A stretch of DNA of 64,000 nt from the NCBI GenBank assembly GCA_028641055.1, contig CM054061.1, positions 36,476,076-36,540,075 of the forward strand, in the 5' to 3' direction. A program made the translations under genes and the position numbers. Under the pieces are notes generated by a model that saw only the letters and a program-made list of their open reading frames with translations, did no database searches and was not told the DNA's origin. This document shows, piece after piece, positions 57,635-64,000 of this stretch (the first letter of the stretch is position 1; every line of letters starts with the position of its first letter). Origin of the DNA: Alopecurus myosuroides. Taxonomy: Eukaryota > Streptophyta > Magnoliopsida > Poales > Poaceae.

Positions 57635-58721
57635 GTGCTTATTCAGCCGGCATTGCGCGTTTGTATGGGTGGGTTTCCCAAATTGTGAATTGTGGACACA
57701 GGGTTCTGACTTAATCCTCTCCCACTCTTCTGGAGTGTAGTTGATTGGATCTGGATTGCGTCCTTTCCACTTATTCCCCTTCTCACTTCCAAAGGCTATA
57801 TTGACCTCTTTGGGTTTTTCCGTCGTTTCTGGAGTTCCTTTTTTGTCAGAACGAGGGGTTTTCTTGGCGAGTATCAGTGATTCGATATTGCCTCATCTTG
57901 CTCTGATGTCGTCTTCGGCTGCAGCGTGTTCATTGGCGGTTGTAAGCATAGATCCGAGATCTTTGTGCTGCTTGGAACCAACCATGAACGGTACGAGGCC
58001 GGGTTTTAGGCCATTGACGAAAGCATGCATGGCTTGTACGTCAGTTACTCCAGAAACAACTATTCTTCATTGCCGTCCATCTGGAGATGAAAACCACGTA
58101 TGATTCGTCTTCAAATTGGGTACAGCGGTTTAGCTGGTTGATGCTGTTCGGGCGTTTGTACGTTCCCCGGAAATGCTAAGTGAATACTCTAGCCATATCA
58201 TCCCAGCTGTCCACAGTTCTTGATGGTAATCCATTGATCCAATCTCTGGCTCCGTCTAGTAAGATTAGGGGAAGAAACTTGACAGCTTCCAGGTCTGTCC
58301 CATTGTTGATCTGGACGGTTGTATAGTAGTCTGAGAGCCAGGTATCCGGGTTTGTGCTACCGGTGTATTTCTGGAACGTTGGACCGACCTTGGCAAAGCC
58401 AGAATGCAGGGTTATCCTTCGGATCCTGTCAGGGAAACACTTAGGACCAAAGTATAGATCATCCTTTTCCACTCTATCAATGTGTGCGGAATATCTTCCA
58501 GCTGAATGGACAGAAGGGGATCTGCTCCTTTCTTTTCCATTATTGCGCGGACGCGCTTTTCCGGGATCGTTTCTATTTCTTCCTGGATCACGTCCTTTGG
58601 GGTTAGGCGGAGTTCTACTCCTGTGCCTTTCATTATTTTTAGGAGGTGTCCGAGATCTTTCACGTCTGTGAGGTATATCATATCTTCCAGCTTTCTCCGC
58701 TGGGTTTCTCGGAGGTGGCAT
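57635..58721 (-). pseudogene. Gypsy gag, decayed
   Basis: 58721-58176 has an Arg/Ser/Pro-rich linker (RRERSRTPPKNNERHRSRTP). The retrotransposon gag domain follows: YTGSTNPDTWLSDYYTTVQ, AVKFLPLILLDGARDWINGL and SWDDMARVF. Beyond 58176 the gag continues in other frames to about 57640, including QCRLNKHMKG-like zinc-knuckle remains at about 57640-57660. Gag packages the element's RNA. Multiple frame changes make this a pseudogene as seen. Confidence 0.75.
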
Positions 58722-60330
58722 TGTTTTGCCGTCATTCCGGTATTTTTCTTCCTGATCGTGGGGTTTAAGTCCACCTTTCGGGGGATGGGATCCGGTTCGG
58801 GACGCTTCATCCTATTGTCGGGGTATTTCTTGTCTTTTCTCGGATCCTCTTTTTTATCCTTTGAATTGCCTGAATCTCTAGGTTCTTCTGGTCCAAGTGC
58901 TCCAGCGGCGCAAGTAGCTGTTTTGCATAGGGCGGAGTTATCCTTCAGTCTTCCTGATCGCTCTTGGGCCCGCTGTTGTTGTTGCAATGCTTTTCCTAGG
59001 AAAGCATACACCCCTTGAAGTTTTTCACCGTTGGAGTACAGATCATTGTTCAGGATGGCGAACGCTGCTTCCGCGTTTTCTGCTGCGGTTTTATAAATTG
59101 GTTCGCCTCTGGCATCTTTGTTGTTTACCTGCTTTTGCCAAGATGGGTTGTGAAACCTTTCTTTTGGCGGCAGCACTTTCGGTCTTACGATTCCGGGTAA
59201 CCTTGTAGGTTTAATGCCGGATCTATTCTTTCTCTCGTACTCCTCTATTTCTTCCTTCATGAGCTTAATGTCATCCTGGGTTTTTTTGGAGGTTTTGCCG
59301 AGATCTGAGTAGATGTTGCTGTTGCCTTTGGAAAGCTTGCCTTCTGACTTCCAGCATCTCAGGGGGTTCATTTGCTTCCACTGGCGTTTGCAACAGCTCT
59401 TGCTCTTCCTGTTCCGTCATTGGCGGAACAAGGATTTCTTTGATTTTCTTCTCCGCAGTCTTTGTTCCGCTAGCATCTCCTACTTCCAGGTTTTCCTCAA
59501 CTTGATCAGCTGATTTTTTCTTCCGGATTTTGTATTGGAGTTTCTTAGCAGCACGGTTCTTTTTCTTGGAAGAGGGAGGCTTTTTGACAGACTCATCTTC
59601 TGTCAATTCCTTGACATTGGGAAATACCGGAGAAGTTTCTCCGTCTTCTCTCTCTTCCTCTGGCGGATGGGTTTTAGGGCTTTCCTGGCTGCCGGCGTCC
59701 ATGGTATCAGCTGGTTTCGCCATTAGCACTTCATGGAATCCTTCTTGAAAAGATTTAACTTTCCTTTCGAAGGCATCCACATCTTCATCTTCGGAGTCGA
59801 AGTTATCCGATCCGGTTTCCGACTCCAACCGCGCCTCAATGGCGGCTAGGACGGACTCGGCTTCCGAGTTCATCGTTTCGTTGACGGATGTTGGATCTTC
59901 CGTCTCTGTGACGGGTGTGGGATCTTCCGTCTCTACGACGGGTATGTTTTTGTCTGCCTTTTGCACGGGATTTCCGTCATCCGTGTTTTCGGCGACTTCG
60001 GATTGCACCATGCCGATAAAGTGTGTATAACTTTTTTGTCGGCGATCTGAGCAAAACCCGGTATCATAGTTATCCTCGACTTGGTATAGGGCGGGTGGGA
60101 TAAATTTGCTTTCACCGCAAAACCCCATTGCTTCTGCAGTTAGTCCGGTGAAAATGTTAGCAGATCCAATCGGTAGCAAGCAGGCACTTACCAGGTGGTT
60201 TTGCGCCGGTATATATGATCCGTTGTCGAGGAAGCGCCCGACGTCGTCATCGAACTCCAAGCTTCCGACAGTGATTGATCTTCCGATTCCGCCAAGTATC
60301 CCAGATCGGAACTTCACGCCTGACGTCGTT
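58722..60330 (-). CDS. Gypsy ORF1 (pre-gag extra ORF), mostly open
   Basis: Two overlapping frames cover this region. 60330-59271 begins after the PBS with VKFRSGILGGIGRSITVGSL and FDDDVGRFLDNGSYIP. It becomes acidic (repeated PVVETEDPTPVTETEDPTS), then has SKKKNRAAKKLQYKIRKKKS and a Gln-rich end. 59371-58730 continues with EEIEEYERKNRSG and PKERFHNPSWQKQ. One frameshift near 59300 separates them. An extra ORF between PBS and gag marks Tat/Ogre-lineage Gypsy elements, where its function is unknown. The long frame also reads back through the LTR, which is coincidental. Confidence 0.6.
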
Positions 60331-60333
60331 TGC

Positions 60334-60351
60334 CCCACGGTGGGCACCAAC
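60334..60351 (-). other. Gypsy primer-binding site
   Basis: The minus strand reads TTGGTGCCCACCGTGGGG just after the 5' LTR; a TGG start is expected for tRNA 3'-CCA pairing. The tRNA is not identified. Confidence 0.6.
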
Positions 60352-60902
60352 TGTCGAGACATCGTAGTAGTTTTCATAGACGGGGGTGCCATGAGACTAC
60401 GGTAGAGACGTGGGGTAACGGGATCGCGTGGTGAATAGTGAACACAGGATTTACCCAGGTTCGGTACGTCGCGACAGTACGACCTGCCTACTCCTGCACT
60501 TCTCACTAATCAGGACTAAAGCCTGGATACAGGATTACAATGTGAGGTTTAGATCTAAGCTATTCGACGAGGATGAACCTCTCGGCGAGTTGGCCTAGAG
60601 CTTCTCTGTTATTCGTTTGTTGTTAAACTTATCTCCCGTCCGGCTTTATATAATAGCCGGATTAGGGCTTACAGAAAAGGAAACCTAGAAGACTACGGTA
60701 ACTACAACTTGGAAAGTAAGGAATCCGTCTTCTCCTCCAAGCCGGATCACACGCCGTGATCCGGGTTCTTCTAGAATCCGGCTTCTGTGCGTCAAGTTAC
60801 TGGGCCGCCCAATGGACCATAGCCCATTACCACATGGGCCACCCTGGTAACTAGGCATAATGACTACCATTTTGTATACCCCTATACGGTATATATCCGA
60901 CA
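60352..60902 (-). repeat. Gypsy 5' LTR with promoter
   Basis: 551 bp. On the minus strand TATATAAAG at 60652-60644 is the likely TATA box for the element's transcript. Confidence 0.95.
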
Positions 60903-60907
60903 GCCAC

Positions 60908-62382
60908 TGTATAATAGGGTGTCATTTCCTGTGTCATTTGGGCAACTAGTAGTGAGTGCGTGTGCATGAGAAGGGTTGGTCCTACCACCTTGGTTTGTGC
61001 GTGCAAAATTGACTGCCTGCACGTACGCCATGTTTGCTCCGAAGAAGCTCGACTGTTTCCTAGGCTGCATACGGCACGAACGGCGGGAGAGGAATAGTTC
61101 CCGTGGATATTTCCGGCGGGAGGGTGGCTCTACCTCCACGCAACACAAACAAAAGGTACCTGTCTTCCTATTTTTGTTAAACGTGTGACACCTTTGCACG
61201 CGCAGCTACACCAACGTGTCGACGTGCGGCTAGCTCTAGCTGGGTGCAAAACCAGTGACGATACTAACCAACAACTCTTGCCATCTAGAGTAATATATAT
61301 CTACGGAGTATGTTAGCCGGGACAAGCACGAACCAGACTATTTACTTTTTTTTTAGCATAAACCCCCGACTTTATTGATCAATAATCATAGGTAGAAATT
61401 GTAAAAAACCGCCAAACCCGTATAAACCCGTCGGATTTAAGGGCCCGGCACATTTTCATGTCCCAATCAGAGCCCGTATAACGGCCCGTTACTAGCCACT
61501 GTTTACAGTGGCTAGTAAATGAGAGAGACACGACTATTTTTTCGGGGGCAGCACGGGACTTAGGAGTTTTAACCCTCATTTCCCCCGCCAAAAACCCTCA
61601 CCGCCGCCAACTCATCTACACCTCGAACATGCAATCCTGACCCACCGCTGCCCCCAAATTTTGTACTGTACAGTTTCTACAAAGCTCACAGGAACCTACA
61701 TATATATTTAGTGCTGTAAAAAAGTTGGAAAATATAATATCACTGTATTACTGTTCACGTGATTGTATCCACAGCGACACGATTCGACTTGCCAAGAGAG
61801 CGAATCCCATGTCTGGAAAAACATGGCATGAGGAAAACAACTGCAACGCCTAGTGATAAAGACCGCAGCACACACCTATGCACTCAAAGTACCACTGTAC
61901 AGGGAAAGAATGGCAGAAAATAATTACGAGCTTTGTAGATAGGTGCGACCATTCGGTACCTCGTGACTTGTCTTGCTTGACTTGCCACGCCGGCCTAATT
62001 AGGTTTTTGAGCTTTGGGTTTGCTTAATTTCCACGTACGTAGTATTTCTGTCACGCCGGCTTTTGTTCCCATTTTCATGGTCCCGGCCCTATTACCATTG
62101 GCTCTACTATGTTGGGCGGTCCTGTCACGTAATGTAATTTTCCTTTTTAGATTTTAGGGCAAGTTACCAAATTGGATACTAACTGAACTTATCCGGCAAG
62201 TGTATGTATTTTTAGTCTTAAAACTATGTTTTTCTTTATCTGGACATGTTCTGCCATATTTCAGTCCGACCATTTATTCTGTTAGTATCCTGGTGGTATC
62301 CTTGTGCGGCTGGTCGAAAAGTTGTACCCCGGAGCTGCACGCGAGGCGACTAAGGAAGCGATGGCATGTGCGTGCCCAGGCC
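60908..62382. other. Unassigned flank of the Gypsy insertion
   Basis: The sequence is continuous with 48499-48786 across the Gypsy target site. A small plus-strand frame from 61030 (MFAPKKLDCFLGCIRHERRE) ends near a possible donor at 61154, but I do not recognise it. It includes the retroposon candidate at 61344-61531. Confidence 0.35.
61344..61531 (-). mobile_element. Small poly-A retroposon candidate (188 bp)
   Basis: On the minus strand it ends in A9 (plus T run 61346-61354) after AATAAAGTCGGGGG. It is flanked by GACTATTT at 61336-61343 and 61532-61539. A perfect 12-bp hairpin (ACTAGCCACTGT, TT) lies at 61491-61516. I see no convincing RNA polymerase III boxes, so a truncated LINE is as likely as a SINE. 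Confidence 0.4.
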
Positions 62383-62538
62383 TCATTGAAACCTCCTTCA
62401 GCATGCAAGAAGGTGTTCTGAATGTACAACTGTCTCGTGTCCCATCCATTTGTAACTGCCAAACATAACATGAGTCGGATGGTTCAGGGTTCAACCACAG
62501 GGCTGAAGGTGGCATCATAACCCAAGCATTTTAAATCC
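62383..62538 (-). pseudogene. Copia reverse transcriptase scrap
   Basis: The minus strand reads GYDATFSPVVEP, a stop, then TIRLMLCLAVTNGWDTRQLY and IQNTFLHAE. This is the RVT_2 block normally reading FSPVV...IR..LS.A...W...QLD..NAFLHG. It is about 50 codons, with one stop and substitutions at otherwise fixed sites (Asp to Tyr, Ala to Thr). No LTR or other domain is nearby. Confidence 0.75.
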
Positions 62539-64000
62539 ATGTTTGGACTCGCTATCATTGATCTTAGTCGTTTGGGGTTACTATTGTTTATCTTAGTCGT
62601 TCGGGCTCACTATGGCGGTGGTTATTTTCCTCTGATGCGACTATCTGATCACTATGGTGTAATTGATATTCTTGATATTAATTTATTCTCTTTATCAAAA
62701 AAAAAAATGTGCGAAGGCACCCAAGTCAAAACTGAAAGCATGTCCATATTGCAAGAAGCCTCCTGGCATGCCTAAAAAATCTTGCTGGTAAAACTTGCAA
62801 AGACAAGTGATATGAACTAAACTAGGGAGACAAGGCTGCACGCTGTAGAACTGGAGGTAGTTCTTTTTAGGGGGTTCTTTGTCCGTAGTATTTTGGCTTT
62901 CAGGTCTTCAGCATGTGCAAGTTATTGGGGCTGCCAGTGCCATAAAATCATGTGAAAAAATGGGGTAGATGTTCGGGGCAGGTGAGTGCGACTCAATCTT
63001 GGTTATCTAGGTGGGTGCGTGAACACTTTGCTCTTTGCGTCGATGGGGTGATGTGTATGAACTAGCAGGTCTAGTTTTGCAGTTCACATGTCAGCGTACG
63101 AGCAAATATCGAACTTAATTAGTCATGCAGGTACCTTGGTTCACTGGGTGTTGCCAACTTTCCATGATGCAACAACAACTTAGTCATGCACTCATGCATG
63201 CAGGTTCTTCTTCAATCTCGTGCCTGCTGATGTCGAACGCTCATGCTGATAACAAACTTTGATGTACTGCATATATAACCTGGCGCTGGCTTCCAAAACT
63301 TCCAAAGAAATCACCGGATGCTATCGTAAGTGGTTTCGTTAAGCAACTGCGCCGTGTTTTATCGTAAAATCTGCGCATGCAGTGCCGCGCAATTTTGTTG
63401 TTGAGAAGAGCCGTTTGAGAGCCAGCTTGAATAAACTTGCGTAACACATACGTGTTGATCTGATTCTTGCTTCCTTGACATGAACTGGATGTACGGAGTA
63501 TATCACTTACACTAAGTACCGTAACGTGTGGTCAAGTTAGGCACCGTCAGTGATGATGAAATCTATCTCTTCAGATGCAGAGTTTGCATTCAGACTTGTG
63601 AAGCATCTTATACTGGGCCAGACGAGGAGGCTAAGCGGCCCATGGATCATGGGTCATGCAGCATTGGGGAAATATCGACAACCAAAATGCGGGAGGCCTC
63701 CCCGTCCTCAAAAAAGAAAATAACACAAAAAAAAATAGAGCTGGATCCACGCACTCACGGTCACGGGACTGGGACGTACGTCGGGCCACATTCTGCACGG
63801 AAAAATGCGTTGGCTTTGTACTGTTTTTCTTCTATTTTCTTAAATGTACAACTACAAACACTGAATTTTCAAAAATATTTCGCCCATTAAGTATCATATT
63901 GCACAATAGTATATAGAGTGTAGAGTGAAGTACGTGGAGTACAAAGACATACACTATATGGAGTAAATTACGAGAAGTGCAATTACACCATGGACCAATC
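62539..64000. other. Unassigned right-hand end
   Basis: No gene, TE terminus or RNA recognised on either strand. The open frames are short and unlike known proteins. Confidence 0.4.

Larger units (their letters stand above)
48787..60902 (-). mobile_element. Gypsy (Tat/Ogre-like) LTR retrotransposon with antisense gene
   Basis: Two 551-bp LTRs (TGTCGAGACA to TATCCGACA in plus orientation) are bounded by the 5-bp duplication GCCAC at 48782-48786 and 60903-60907. The element reads on the minus strand: 5' LTR, PBS, ORF1, gag, protease, reverse transcriptase. RNase H and integrase are missing. Instead, 51.9-55.1 kb holds a gene on the plus strand. A CACTA element (49351-51584) is inserted beside the polypurine tract. 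An extra ORF upstream of gag and an antisense ORF near the 3' LTR are features known for the Tat lineage of plant Gypsy elements. Confidence 0.9.

Noticed and set aside
60331..60506. Extension of Gypsy ORF1 into the 5' LTR
   Set aside because: It reads through PBS and LTR; the same LTR sequence at 48738-48941 is also open, so it is coincidental.
61030..61188. Small basic peptide starting MFAPKKLDCF
   Set aside because: A possible donor follows but no partner exon or known family was found; kept only as a note in the flank entry.

Overview
This window looks like nuclear DNA of a grass (Poaceae), most likely a large-genome Pooideae such as a wheat, barley or oat relative. The reasons are Stowaway MITEs, CACTA elements with CACT(A/G)GTAGAAA ends and TTTAGTCCCGG-type subterminal repeats, LINEs, LTR elements that carry only degenerate or unusual genes, GT-AG introns and plant TATA boxes. 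No bacterial-style operons, tRNA or rRNA genes were seen. Almost everything recognisable is transposable-element DNA, much of it nested. The species call is inference.

Layout. 0-1.1 kb: right end of a CACTA transposon with a broken transposase. 1.25-3.2 kb: a LINE whose 5' part is inverted. 3.8-4.44 kb: a Helitron-like 3' end split by a short LINE with a perfect 18-bp target duplication. 4.75-5.39 kb: two Stowaway MITEs. 5.4-9.4 kb: AT-rich, no genes seen. 9.44-10.9 kb: a possible leading-exon region on the minus strand, split by an 802-bp hAT element with an 8-bp duplication. 11.56-12.08 kb: the best host gene, a two-exon secreted cysteine-rich peptide of MEG/ESF1 type. Its TATA box abuts a 3.4-kb LINE (12.08-15.45 kb) with a long open reverse transcriptase frame.

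17.3-about 26 kb: a Helitron, minus strand, with a broken Rep/PIF1-helicase. Upstream on the same strand is a Ulp1-type cysteine protease gene with its catalytic residues present. 27.7-37.5 kb: a CACTA end and a mosaic of LTR fragments of one LARD-like family, with its non-autonomous interior. 37.5-46.55 kb: a broken Copia element, minus strand, interrupted by a CACTA element that itself contains a second CACTA in the reverse gene orientation. 46.7-48.5 kb: a TTA-flanked MITE and an AT-rich hAT remnant. 48.79-60.9 kb: a complete-ended Gypsy element with 551-bp LTRs and GCCAC duplications, minus strand. It has ORF1, gag, protease and a truncated reverse transcriptase, plus an oppositely transcribed, intron-containing gene with its own TATA box. 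A third CACTA copy sits beside its polypurine tract. 60.9-64 kb: mostly unassigned, with a small retroposon candidate and a Copia scrap.

The strongest new observations are two. First, three CACTA-borne genes share one intron position and encode compact DnaQ/WRN-like 3'-5' exonuclease domains, each with an uninterrupted spliced frame and all catalytic residues. Second, a MEG-like peptide gene had a LINE land exactly in its TATA box, which apparently duplicated the box.
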